Positions 17,697 through 26,127 of a stretch of DNA of 64,000 nt are shown here, piece by piece; the first letter of the stretch is position 1; every line of letters starts with the position of its first letter. Source of the stretch: Rubrobacter indicoceani (GTDB taxonomy: Bacteria > Actinomycetota > Rubrobacteria > Rubrobacterales > Rubrobacteraceae); contig NZ_CP031115.1 of assembly GCF_003568865.1 (NCBI RefSeq), positions 930,001 through 994,000 on the forward strand, in the 5' to 3' direction. Under the pieces are notes generated by a model. The model was given only the letters and a program-made list of their open reading frames with translations, had not been told where the DNA came from and did not search any database. The position numbers and the translations under genes were made by a program.

Positions 17697-18283
17697 GCGA
17701 AAGACCGGAGAGCGGTGGTTTGCGGCAGTCAAGGGAGGAGCGCCTTAGAAAGCGTTCCCGGCGCGAGAGGCCGATGCTGATAGTGAACACCGGCAAGGGA
17801 AAGGGGAAGTCAACGGCCTCGTTCGGGGTGATGCTCCGGGGCTGGGCGCGGGGATACAGGATCGGGGTCTATCAGTTCGTAAAGAGCGGGAAGTGGAACG
17901 TCGGGGAACAGAAGGCCGCCGAGGCCCTCGGTAACATAGACTGGTTTAAGATGGGCGACGGCTGGACGTGGACAGTGAAGGACCTGGAAGTCTCCGAAGA
18001 CCTTGCCCGCGAGGGCTGGGAGGAGGTCAAGCGACGCATTTTGGACGAGACGTACGACATGCTTCTTCTCGACGAGTTCACTTACCCGTTGAAGTGGGGC
18101 TGGATCGATACGGAGGAGGTCGTGGAGTTTCTAAAGAACCGGCCCGGCTTTCAGCACGTCATCATCTCCGGGCGGGACGCCCCACAGAAGCTTGTCGAGG
18201 CGGCGGATCTCGTCAGCGAGATCCACAAGATAAAGCACCCGATGGACGAGGGCTTCAAGGGCCAGAAGGGGATAGAGTGGTAG
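17693..18283 (+). CDS. cobO: Cob(I)yrinic acid a,c-diamide adenosyltransferase (CobO/BtuR type)
   Basis: A 196-residue enzyme that transfers the adenosyl group of ATP to Co(I) corrinoid. The P-loop NTGKGKGKST is at residues 32-41, followed by RGWARGYRIGVYQFVKSG and the family motif LLLDEFTYPLKWGWI. It ends GFKGQKGIEW, as is usual for BtuR. The GTG start overlaps the previous stop (GTGA). Confidence 0.95.
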   Translation: MSERPESGGLRQSREERLRKRSRRERPMLIVNTGKGKGKSTASFGVMLRGWARGYRIGVYQFVKSGKWNVGEQKAAEALGNIDWFKMGDGWTWTVKDLEVSEDLAREGWEEVKRRILDETYDMLLLDEFTYPLKWGWIDTEEVVEFLKNRPGFQHVIISGRDAPQKLVEAADLVSEIHKIKHPMDEGFKGQKGIEW

Positions 18284-18284
18284 C

Positions 18285-19670
18285 TTGACGGATCGCTTCT
18301 ACACCCCGAGGCTGGTCGTCGCCGGAACGCACTCCGGGGCGGGCAAGACAACCGTGGCGACCGGCCTGATGGCAGCGTTCTCCGGGCGGGGCAAAGCGGT
18401 TGCGCCGTTCAAGGTCGGGCCGGACTTTATAGACCCGTCGTATCATGCCCTTGCAACCGGGCGACCGGGGCGCAACCTCGATGCTTTTCTTTTCGGTGAG
18501 GACCTTGTCGCGCCGCTTTTCCTGCACGGCTCCGGGGGGGCGGAGATCTCCGTGATAGAGGGGGTCATGGGCCTTTTCGACGGTCGGAGCGGGGCCGGGG
18601 ACTTCGCCTCGACGGCACACGTCGCGAAGCTTCTCGGCGCGCCCGTCGTGCTGGTCGTGGATGCTTCGGCGATGGCGGGTTCGGTGGCGGCGATGGTCTA
18701 CGGCTACGCGACCTTCGATGCGGAGGTCAACGTGGCGGGCGTCGTTCTGAACCGCGTAGGGTCGGATCGGCACGAGGCGATGCTCCGCCGGGCGGTGGAG
18801 CCGCTCGGAATCCCGGTTGTCGGGGTGCTGCGACGCGACGCGGGGATCGAAACGCCGGACCGGCACCTCGGCCTCATCCCGGTCGCGGAGCGCAGGGACG
18901 AGGCGCGACGGGCCGTTGAGCGGCTGGGGGAGGTGGTCTCCGCCTCCTGCAGCCTGAACTCTATAGAACGACTCGCTGCCGACGCGGAGCCGTTTTTGGG
19001 CGAAGCGTGGAAGCCGGAGGCGGACGAGGCGGTCGCGGGCGAGGCCGGGGTGCGCGTCGCGGTGGCGACCGGACCGGCGTTCAGCTTTCTCTACCGGGAG
19101 AACCTGGAGCTTATGCGCTCGGCCGGGGCCGAAGTATGTTTTTTCGATCCCACGACCGACGACCGGCTGCCCGCCGGTACGGACGCCCTCTACCTCGGCG
19201 GCGGCTTCCCGGAGGCTTACGCCAACGCGCTCTCGGAGAACACGGACCTGCGGGACGCAGTGCGGGTCTTCGCCGCTTCGGGGCGGCCCGTCGCCGCGGA
19301 GTGCGGCGGCCTGATGTACCTGACGCGCGACCTCGACGGGCGTCGGATGTGCGGTGTCGTTGGGGCTTCATCCCGGATGTCCGGTCGGCTGAAGCTCGGG
19401 TACCGGGAGGCGATAGCCGCCGCCGACTCGCCGCTTATGCGCGCCGGAGAGACCATAAACGGCCACGAATTCCACTACTCGGAGGTGGAGCCCGACGGGG
19501 CGGTAAAGGCGGCCTGGAGCTTCGACGACGGCCGGGGGGAGGGCTTTGTCTGCGGCCCGGAGGCCAACGTCCACGCAAGCTACCTCCACACCCACTGGGC
19601 GGCGGTCCCGCAGGTGGCGAGCCGGTTTGTGAGGGCCGCCGCATCCGCAAAGCGGGGGGTGAGGGCGTGA
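18285..19670 (+). CDS. cobB: Cobyrinic acid a,c-diamide synthase (CobB/CbiA)
   Basis: A 461-residue two-domain amidotransferase acting on side chains a and c of the corrin. The ATP-binding domain opens with AGTHSGAGKTTVATGLMAAF and FKVGPDFIDPSYH; the glutaminase domain carries its Cys in AAECGGLMYLT and a late His pair in YLHTHW. Length and order match CbiA/CobB. It starts at TTG one base after the cobO stop and ends in a GTGA overlap with cobI. In the cobalt-early route it acts on cob(II)yrinate; in the late route on hydrogenobyrinate; the sequence does not decide. Confidence 0.95.
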   Translation: MTDRFYTPRLVVAGTHSGAGKTTVATGLMAAFSGRGKAVAPFKVGPDFIDPSYHALATGRPGRNLDAFLFGEDLVAPLFLHGSGGAEISVIEGVMGLFDGRSGAGDFASTAHVAKLLGAPVVLVVDASAMAGSVAAMVYGYATFDAEVNVAGVVLNRVGSDRHEAMLRRAVEPLGIPVVGVLRRDAGIETPDRHLGLIPVAERRDEARRAVERLGEVVSASCSLNSIERLAADAEPFLGEAWKPEADEAVAGEAGVRVAVATGPAFSFLYRENLELMRSAGAEVCFFDPTTDDRLPAGTDALYLGGGFPEAYANALSENTDLRDAVRVFAASGRPVAAECGGLMYLTRDLDGRRMCGVVGASSRMSGRLKLGYREAIAAADSPLMRAGETINGHEFHYSEVEPDGAVKAAWSFDDGRGEGFVCGPEANVHASYLHTHWAAVPQVASRFVRAAASAKRGVRA

Positions 19671-20398
19671 GGCTCGTCGGGGTCGGCGTCGGGCCGGGCG
19701 ACCCGGAACTCCTGACCTTGAAGGGGCTGCGCGCGCTGCGCGAGGCCGACGTCGTGTTCGTGCCGGTCGGGGACGCGGGCGAGGTCGGACGGGCGGAGGC
19801 GGTCGTTGCGGCGCACCTCGGGGGGGATGGGGCGCATAAGATCCGGCGGCTTGTCTTTGCGCTCTCGGCGGATGCCGGGGAGATGGAGCGCAACCACCGG
19901 TCGGCGGCGAGGACCGTTGCGGCGGAGCTGGGGTCGGGTCTGGCCTGCGCCTTTGCGACCATCGGCGACCCGAACGTGTACTCGACGTTTACGTACCTGG
20001 CGCGGCGGGTGCGGGATATCCTGCCGGGGGTCGGCGTCTCGACGGTCCCGGGAATCACGGCTATGCAGGATCTCGCCTCCAGAAGCGGGACGGTGCTGGT
20101 CGAGGGGGACGAACGCCTGACGCTCGTGCCGTTTGTCGGGGGGGGGCGGACCGGGCGGTTCTCCGAGGCTCTCGCGACGGGTGAGACGGTGGTCTGCTAC
20201 AAGGGCGGCGCGAGGCTGGCGGAGGTTGTCGGGGTCGCGAGCGAGGCGGGCCGGCTGGAGAACGCCGTCTACGGGGCGCGCCTCGGCGGCGGGGAGGCGG
20301 AGTCGGTCGGGTACGTCGGGGAGCTTGAGGCCGAACGGCTGCCGTACCTCTCGACGGTTATCTTCAACGACAGGGGGCGGGAGTTCGATGGCGAATAA
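19667..20398 (+). CDS. cobI: Precorrin-2 / cobalt-factor II C20-methyltransferase
   Basis: A 243-residue SAM-dependent tetrapyrrole methylase. It begins LVGVGVGPGDPELLTLKGLR, the C20-methylase signature, then FATIGDPNVYSTFTYLARRV and the central VSTVPGITAMQDLASRSG. The GTG at 19667 overlaps the cobB stop. The open frame upstream of it only shadows cobB in another frame. It is the first ring-methylation enzyme of the operon. Confidence 0.92.
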   Translation: MRLVGVGVGPGDPELLTLKGLRALREADVVFVPVGDAGEVGRAEAVVAAHLGGDGAHKIRRLVFALSADAGEMERNHRSAARTVAAELGSGLACAFATIGDPNVYSTFTYLARRVRDILPGVGVSTVPGITAMQDLASRSGTVLVEGDERLTLVPFVGGGRTGRFSEALATGETVVCYKGGARLAEVVGVASEAGRLENAVYGARLGGGEAESVGYVGELEAERLPYLSTVIFNDRGREFDGE

Positions 20399-21203
20399 TC
20401 CGGCTGGAAAGGTCTGGTTTATCGGGGCGGGACCGGGGGCCGCAGACCTTATAACCGTGCGTGGGGCGAAGGCGATCTCGGAAGCAGACATCGTTGTCTG
20501 GGCGCGGAGCCTTGTAAGCGAGGAGATACTCGGCTACGCCTCGCCGGACGCCGAGGTCGTCGAGTCAACGGATATCCCGCTCGAAGGCACGGCCGCGGTC
20601 TACAGGCGGGCGGCGCGGGAGGGGCTCACGGTCGCCCGCATCCACTCCGGCGACCCGGCTATCTTCGGGGCGATCATGGAGCAGATAGAGCGCTGCGAAG
20701 ACCTCGAACTCGACTGGGAGGTCGTACCCGGCGTCTCGTCGTTCTCCGCCGCCGCCGCCGCCATCGGGCGCGAGCTGACCATCCCCGAGGTCTCGCAGTC
20801 CATTATCCTGACGCGCCGGGCGAGCCGCACCCCGATGCCGAGGGGCCAGGAGATAGAACGCTTCGCGGCCCACGGCACTACGATGGCCATCTTTCTCTCC
20901 GCCGCCCGTCCGCGGGAACTCCAGGAGGAACTCCTCTCCGGCGGTTATCCGCCGCACACGCCGTGCGCGGTGGTGTACCGGGCCACGTGGCCGGATCAGA
21001 AGATCTCCCGCTGCCGGCTGGAGGGGCTTGGGGATGCGATCCGCGAGATGGGGGTAAACCGGCAGGCCATGATCCTCATCGGGCCCGGCCTCGACGCTTA
21101 CGGCAGACGCTCGCGGCTCTACGACCCGGAGTTCTCCCACATGTTCCGCAGGGGTTCTTCCGAGTCCATCCGGGATATCACGGAGGGCATCGAGGCCCGG
21201 TGA
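20388..21203 (+). CDS. cobM: Precorrin-4 / cobalt-precorrin-4 C11-methyltransferase
   Basis: A 271-residue SAM-dependent methylase of the CobM/CbiF group: FIGAGPGAADLITVRGAKAI at the start, RIHSGDPAIFGAIMEQ, VVPGVSSFSAAAAAIGRELT, and LTRRASRTPMPRGQE, which is characteristic of C11 enzymes. The ATG at 20388 overlaps the cobI end by 11 bases. The frame upstream is a shadow of cobI. It ends in a GTGA overlap with cbiD. Confidence 0.94.
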   Translation: MANNPAGKVWFIGAGPGAADLITVRGAKAISEADIVVWARSLVSEEILGYASPDAEVVESTDIPLEGTAAVYRRAAREGLTVARIHSGDPAIFGAIMEQIERCEDLELDWEVVPGVSSFSAAAAAIGRELTIPEVSQSIILTRRASRTPMPRGQEIERFAAHGTTMAIFLSAARPRELQEELLSGGYPPHTPCAVVYRATWPDQKISRCRLEGLGDAIREMGVNRQAMILIGPGLDAYGRRSRLYDPEFSHMFRRGSSESIRDITEGIEAR

Positions 21204-22402
21204 CGGACCGCAACGACAGGAGGACGCACGAGCCGCCGATGCCGCCGAGCATGGCCCGGGTCGTGGGCGACCGGGAGAAACTGCGCACCGGCTGGACGAC
21301 CGGGGCCTGCGCCACCGCCGCCGCCAAAGCCGCCACCCTCGCCCTGACGACGGGCGAGATGCCAGAGGAGATCGAGATAAAACTCCCTGGTAAAAACGAA
21401 AGGCGGGTTACCTTTGTCCTTGAACGCTGCAGGCTCGCCCCGGACGGCTCCTGCGCCGAAGCGGTCGTTGTAAAGGACGCGGGCGACGACCCGGACGTTA
21501 CGGACGGCGCACACCTGACGGCCCGCGTCTCGTGGCGCGAGGAGCCGGGTCTGCTGCTCGAAAACGGCCCCGGCGTCGGACGGGTAACGCGCCCCGGCCT
21601 CGGCCTCACCGTCGGAGGCCCGGCGATAAACGCAACGCCGAGGGCCATGATCGAATCCTCCGTAACCGAGGTCCACGACCCCTCCGAACGCGGCCTCCTT
21701 GTAGAGATAAGCGTTCCCGGAGGCGAGCTCATGGCCGAGAAAACAACGAACGCCAGACTCGGCATCGTCGGCGGTATCTCCATCCTCGGGACCACCGGCA
21801 TCGTCCGACCCTTCTCGACCGCCGCCTGGGCCGCAAGCGTCGTTCAGGCCGTGAACGTCATGTCGGCGCAGAACATAGACACGTTCGTTCTGTCAACGGG
21901 CGGGTTAACGGAAAAGGCGGCGATGCGGCTTCTGCCGGAGCTGGAGGAAGTCTGTTTTATCGAGGTCGGGGATTTCACGGGGCAGGCCATCCGGCAGGCG
22001 GTCAAGAACGGGTTGCGGCGGGGGTTTTTCGTGGGGATGGCCGGGAAGCTCGCAAAGCTGGCCGCCGGGGTGATGATGACGCACTGGACCCGGTCGAAGG
22101 TGGACAACTCGGTGCTGGCTCGTATCACCCGCGAGGCCGGGGGTTCTGCGGGGGTGGTAGCCGAGGTCGAGGGGGCGAACACCGCGCGGCACGCATACGA
22201 GATATGGCTTCGCGAGGGCCTGAGCGAAGCTCCGAACATCCTCTGCGAGCGGGCGGCGGAGAACCTGCGGGCCCACGTAAAGTCAGGTTCCGGTGAAGAA
22301 TCGCTGGAGCTTCACGCCATCATCATAGACTTCGACACCCTGAAGCCGACCGGGGCGAGCGCGGGCGCGCTGGAGCAGACGGCCTGGCGGGGGCGTCCTT
22401 GA
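21200..22402 (+). CDS. cbiD: Cobalt-precorrin-5B C1-methyltransferase CbiD
   Basis: A 400-residue protein that methylates C1 in the cobalt-early pathway. Its diagnostic N-terminal motif is LRTGWTTGACATAAAKAA, and the central GGISILGTTGIVRPFS is also typical. The GTG at 21200 overlaps the cobM stop; about 30 poorly conserved residues precede the conserved start, so a later start (for example Met near MPPSMARVV) is possible. CbiD is a marker of the anaerobic-type route and replaces CobF. Confidence 0.94.
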   Translation: MTDRNDRRTHEPPMPPSMARVVGDREKLRTGWTTGACATAAAKAATLALTTGEMPEEIEIKLPGKNERRVTFVLERCRLAPDGSCAEAVVVKDAGDDPDVTDGAHLTARVSWREEPGLLLENGPGVGRVTRPGLGLTVGGPAINATPRAMIESSVTEVHDPSERGLLVEISVPGGELMAEKTTNARLGIVGGISILGTTGIVRPFSTAAWAASVVQAVNVMSAQNIDTFVLSTGGLTEKAAMRLLPELEEVCFIEVGDFTGQAIRQAVKNGLRRGFFVGMAGKLAKLAAGVMMTHWTRSKVDNSVLARITREAGGSAGVVAEVEGANTARHAYEIWLREGLSEAPNILCERAAENLRAHVKSGSGEESLELHAIIIDFDTLKPTGASAGALEQTAWRGRP

Positions 22403-23619
22403 CGCCGGAGAAGATAGTCGTTGTCGGGTTGAACGGGGGTGGGTTGGACCCTGAGCGGAAAAGGCTTATTGCCGGGGCTTCGCTTGTCGTCGGGGGCGAG
22501 CGGCATCTCGCGGCGGCGGGCGTGGAGGGGGAGCGTTCGGTGGTCTTGAAGGGCGATCTCTCGGGGGCGATGGAGCGGATACCGGAGGTCGACGGGCGGG
22601 TCGTGGTGCTCGCCTCAGGAGACCCCGGTTTCTTCGGGATAGTGCGCCTGCTCTCCGGGAGGTTCGGCTCGGAGCGGCTGGAGGTCCTGCCCGCGCCGTC
22701 TTCGGTCGCGCTCGCGTTCGGGCGGGCGGGGATGTCCTGGGAGGATGCGGTCGTGGTGAGCGTACACGGGGTCGAGTCGGAGCGGGGGCCGAGGCGGGCT
22801 GTAAACGTCTGCCGGGCGCACTCGAAGGTCTGCGTCCTGACGAGGCCGGGGTTCGGGCCGGGTGAGATCGCCTCCGAACTGCAGCACCTCGGGCTGCGGT
22901 TCGCCGTCGGGGAGCGGCTCGGGATGGAGGGGGAGAGGGTCTTTTTCGGGGATGCGGAGGAAGTCCTGAGCGAAACGTGGCGGGAGCCGAACGTCGTGAT
23001 CGTCTACGACCGGAACCGCCTGCCGGAGGGGAAGTCGTGGCTTTCGGGCGGAGCCCCGGGAAGCGGTGCGTGGGGGCTTTCTCTGGACGAGTTCGAGTAC
23101 CGGTCGGCCATGATCACCCGCCCCGAGCCCCGCTCCGTCGTTCTCTCGAAGCTCGGGCCGGGGGTCGGGGATCTCATCTGGGACGTGGGCGCGGGCAGCG
23201 GCTCCGTCGCCGTCGAGTGCGCTCGTTTCGGGGCCGCTGCGATAGCGGTCGAGCGCGACCGGGAATCCTGCGGAAACGTCCGCAAAAACGCCGCCCGGCA
23301 CGGCCTGCGGGTCGAGGTCGTGGAGGGTGAGGCTCCGGCGGCTCTGCACGGCCTCCCCGACCCGGATGCGGTCTTTATCGGTGGCACGGGCGGCGACTTC
23401 GAGGGGGTAGTGGAGTTCTGCGCAGGCCGGGCGATACGCTCGGTTGTCCTGACGCTTATCACGCTGGAGCGGGTCGTACCGGCGATGCGGCTGCTGGAGA
23501 GGTTTGGCTGCAGGGTCGAGGCCGTCCAGCACCAGACCTCGCACGTCCGGCCGATCGCAAAGATGCACCGCCTCGTGCCGGAGAGCCAGGTCTTTATCGT
23601 ATCCGGGACAAAGGGGTGA
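22399..23619 (+). CDS. cobL: Precorrin-6Y C5,15-methyltransferase, decarboxylating (CbiE-CbiT fusion)
   Basis: A 406-residue fusion. The N-terminal half (about 1-210) is the CbiE-type methylase (VVVLASGDPGFFGIVRLL, PAPSSVALAFGRAGMSWEDA). The C-terminal half is the CbiT-type Rossmann methyltransferase with SAM motif WDVGAGSGSVAVECAR and VEGEAPAAL. Together they methylate C5 and C15 and remove the ring C acetate carboxyl. The TTG start overlaps the cbiD stop (TTGA). Confidence 0.94.
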   Translation: MTPEKIVVVGLNGGGLDPERKRLIAGASLVVGGERHLAAAGVEGERSVVLKGDLSGAMERIPEVDGRVVVLASGDPGFFGIVRLLSGRFGSERLEVLPAPSSVALAFGRAGMSWEDAVVVSVHGVESERGPRRAVNVCRAHSKVCVLTRPGFGPGEIASELQHLGLRFAVGERLGMEGERVFFGDAEEVLSETWREPNVVIVYDRNRLPEGKSWLSGGAPGSGAWGLSLDEFEYRSAMITRPEPRSVVLSKLGPGVGDLIWDVGAGSGSVAVECARFGAAAIAVERDRESCGNVRKNAARHGLRVEVVEGEAPAALHGLPDPDAVFIGGTGGDFEGVVEFCAGRAIRSVVLTLITLERVVPAMRLLERFGCRVEAVQHQTSHVRPIAKMHRLVPESQVFIVSGTKG

Positions 23620-25319
23620 GCCGTATAAAGCGGGTAGCCCTGATCGCCGCCACCGAGAACGGACGCCGGAACGCCCGGCATCTGGCGAGCGTCTGGCCCG
23701 AGGCCGAGGTCTACGGCGGCCCGGTAAGGGAGGCGATGTGCCGGGCGTGGGACGAAGCCGACGGCATCGTTGCCTTTGTGGCGACCGGGGCGGCGGTTCG
23801 GCTGGCCGCGCCGCTGTTCTCGGACAAGCGAACGGACCCCGGCCTTGTCTGCGTGGACGACGCGGCCCGTTTCGCCGTCGCCCTCTCCGGGGGTCACGAA
23901 GGCGGGGCGAACGGCCTTGCGGAGCGGGTCGCGGCGGCGCTCGGGGCGACGCCCGTCGTTACGACCGCCTCGGACGTTACCGGGCATCCGGATCTTGATT
24001 TGTTCGGGGCGGACCTCGGGTTCCGGGCGGACGGGCGCTCGGAGGTCGCCGCCGTCGGGGCCGCGCTTGTCTCCGGCGGGGAGGTGCGTCTTGTCTCGGA
24101 GCGGCGCTGCCCCGTCGGGCCCCTCCCCGAAAACGTCGTCGCCGGGGAAGCCGCACCGGGCGTGCCGGCCATCATCATCTCGGACCGGACAGGGGATCTC
24201 CCGTCGCCTTCGGTGCTCTACCGACCGGCCTCGCTCGTGGTCGGGGTCGGGTGCAGCCGGGGGGCCTCGGCGGGGGAGATCGTCGCCCTCGTGCGCGAGT
24301 CACTCAGGGAAGCCGGGCTCTCCGAAGCGTCGGTCGCCGCCTTTGCGAGCGTGGACGTGAAGCGCGACGAGGCCGGGCTGCTCACCGCCGCCGGGGAGTT
24401 CGGGGTCCCGGTGCGGTTCTTCCCGGCGGCGGAACTCTCCGGCTTCGAAGCGCCGAACCCGTCGGAGGTGGTGCGCGGGGCCGTGGGTACGCCGAGCGTC
24501 GCGGAGGCTTCGGTGCTCGCGAGCGGCGCGGAGCTTGTCCTTGAAAAGCGGAAGTCCGGGATGGCGACGTGCGCCGTCGGGCGGCTGCCGGTGCGCGGGC
24601 GGCTGTACCTCGTGGGCCTCGGGCCGGGGGACGAGTCGCTCGTTCCGCCAATGGCCCGTGAGGCGCTTGCAAAGTCGGAGGTCGTGGTCGGTCTGAAGCA
24701 GTACGTGGACCGCATCCGGCACCTGCTCCGCCCCGGGACCCGGACCGTCGAGCCGCCGCTCGGGCGCGAGGTCGAACGGGCGGAGATCGCCGTCGAGGAG
24801 GCCCGAAAGGGCGGCTCGGTCGCGCTTGTCAGCAGCGGCGACATCGGGGTGTACGCGATGGCCTCACCCGCGCTCGAGGTCGCCGGAGAGGAGGTGGAGG
24901 TCGTAACCGTGCCGGGGGTAACGGCCTCGGGCGCGGCGGCGGCGCTGCTCGGCTCCCCGCTCGGGCACGACCACTGCTCCATCAGCCTCTCCGACCTCCT
25001 GACCCCCTGGTCCGTTATAGAGAACCGTCTCGAAGCCGCCGCCGCCGGGGATTTCGTTGTCTCCTTCTACAACCCGCGCTCGAAAGGCCGCGACTGGCAG
25101 CTCCGGAAAGCCATAGAGATCCTCTTATCCTGTCGCTCCCCAGAGACCCCTGCAGGTCTTGTCCGGGACGCCTACCGTCCGACGCAGAGAGTCCACCTGA
25201 CGACCCTCGGGGGGCTCAGGCCCGAAGACGTGGACATGCTCACGGTCGTCGTTGTCGGGAGCTCGCAGACGATGCTCCGGGCCGGACGGATGGTAACGCC
25301 GAGGGGGTATCCGCTGTGA
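23616..25319 (+). CDS. cbiG-cobJ: CbiG-CobJ (CbiH) fusion: cobalt-precorrin-5A hydrolase and C17-methyltransferase
   Basis: A 567-residue fusion. Residues 1 to about 320 are CbiG, which opens the delta-lactone of cobalt-precorrin-5A: DGIVAFVATGAAVRLAAPLF, VALSGGHEGGANGLAERVA and SLVVGVGCSRGAS are family motifs. From about 325 a CobJ/CbiH methylase follows (GRLYLVGLGPGDESLVPPMA, SSGDIGVYAMASPALEV, DFVVSFYNPRSKGRDWQL), which methylates C17 with ring contraction. CbiG presence indicates the cobalt-early route. The GTG start overlaps the cobL stop. Such fusions are known. Confidence 0.94.
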   Translation: MSRIKRVALIAATENGRRNARHLASVWPEAEVYGGPVREAMCRAWDEADGIVAFVATGAAVRLAAPLFSDKRTDPGLVCVDDAARFAVALSGGHEGGANGLAERVAAALGATPVVTTASDVTGHPDLDLFGADLGFRADGRSEVAAVGAALVSGGEVRLVSERRCPVGPLPENVVAGEAAPGVPAIIISDRTGDLPSPSVLYRPASLVVGVGCSRGASAGEIVALVRESLREAGLSEASVAAFASVDVKRDEAGLLTAAGEFGVPVRFFPAAELSGFEAPNPSEVVRGAVGTPSVAEASVLASGAELVLEKRKSGMATCAVGRLPVRGRLYLVGLGPGDESLVPPMAREALAKSEVVVGLKQYVDRIRHLLRPGTRTVEPPLGREVERAEIAVEEARKGGSVALVSSGDIGVYAMASPALEVAGEEVEVVTVPGVTASGAAAALLGSPLGHDHCSISLSDLLTPWSVIENRLEAAAAGDFVVSFYNPRSKGRDWQLRKAIEILLSCRSPETPAGLVRDAYRPTQRVHLTTLGGLRPEDVDMLTVVVVGSSQTMLRAGRMVTPRGYPL

Positions 25320-25534
25320 AGGCCCGGAAACCGCTGCGGCGAACCTCGACCTTTGTTGTGACGGACGCCTGCGCCGGTTGCGGGGCGTGCATCCCGACCT
25401 GTCCCGAACGGGCGTTCCTGCCGGGCAGGACCGACGGACGGGTGCCGCTCGTGATCCTCGAAGACCGCTGCTCGGGCTGCGCCGAGTGCGCCGAAATCTG
25501 TCCCGTCGCGGCGATAATCGAGGTGCGGAGATGA
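25316..25534 (+). CDS. Small ferredoxin with two [4Fe-4S] clusters
   Basis: A 72-residue protein with two complete CxxCxxCxxxCP motifs: CAGCGACIPTCP and CSGCAECAEICP. The GTG start overlaps the cbiG-cobJ stop, and its stop overlaps the cobH start, so it is embedded in the methylase series. It probably delivers low-potential electrons to a reductive step in this pathway: cobalt reduction before adenosylation, precorrin-6A reduction, or support of CbiX or CobJ. The sequence does not say which. Confidence 0.92.
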   Translation: MKARKPLRRTSTFVVTDACAGCGACIPTCPERAFLPGRTDGRVPLVILEDRCSGCAECAEICPVAAIIEVRR

Positions 25535-26127
25535 GCCGGAGCATCCACCCGATAGAGGCTGAGTCGTACCGCATCCTGCGCTCCATGGTGGACCTCTCGC
25601 ACCTCGGGCCGCTCTCGCGGGCCGTTGCCGAGCGCGTCATCCACGCCTCCGCCGACCTTGAGTACGCCGAATCCCTGGTCCTGGACGAAGCCGCGCTCCG
25701 GCGGGGATACGAGGCGCTGCTCTCGGGGGCGCCGCTTGTCGCCGACGTACGGATGGTCGCGGCGGGGATAACGACCCGGGAGGTGCGGTGCTTTGTCTCG
25801 GACGGGCGCACGAAGAGGCTCGCCGCCGAAGCCGGGCTCACCCGCAGCGCGGCGGGCTTCCGGGTCGCCTGCGGGGAGGTCGGGCCGGGGGCGGTGTGGG
25901 TTGTCGGGAACGCCCCGACCGCGCTCTTCGAACTGCTGGGGTCGGGGGCGGAGCCGGCCCTCGTCGTCGGGCTGCCGGTCGGGTTCGTCGGGGCTTCGGA
26001 GTCAAAGGCCGAGCTGGTCGCAAGCGGCCTGCCCTGTCTGACGAACGTCGGGATGAAGGGCGGGTCGGCGGTCGCGTCCGCCGCCCTCAACGCCCTGCTC
26101 TACTACGGGGAAGAGGAGGGCTTATGA
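25531..26127 (+). CDS. cobH: Precorrin-8X methylmutase (CobH/CbiC)
   Basis: A 198-residue enzyme that moves the C11 methyl to C12, giving (hydrogeno)cobyrinic acid. Motifs are SYRILRSMVDLSHLGPLSRA, the catalytic-His region RVIHASADLEY, VADVRMVAAGIT and GLPVGFVGASESKAEL, ending LPCLTNVGMKGGSAVASA. The ATG at 25531 overlaps the ferredoxin stop. It is followed by the structured gap before cbiX. Confidence 0.95.
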   Translation: MSRSIHPIEAESYRILRSMVDLSHLGPLSRAVAERVIHASADLEYAESLVLDEAALRRGYEALLSGAPLVADVRMVAAGITTREVRCFVSDGRTKRLAAEAGLTRSAAGFRVACGEVGPGAVWVVGNAPTALFELLGSGAEPALVVGLPVGFVGASESKAELVASGLPCLTNVGMKGGSAVASAALNALLYYGEEEGL

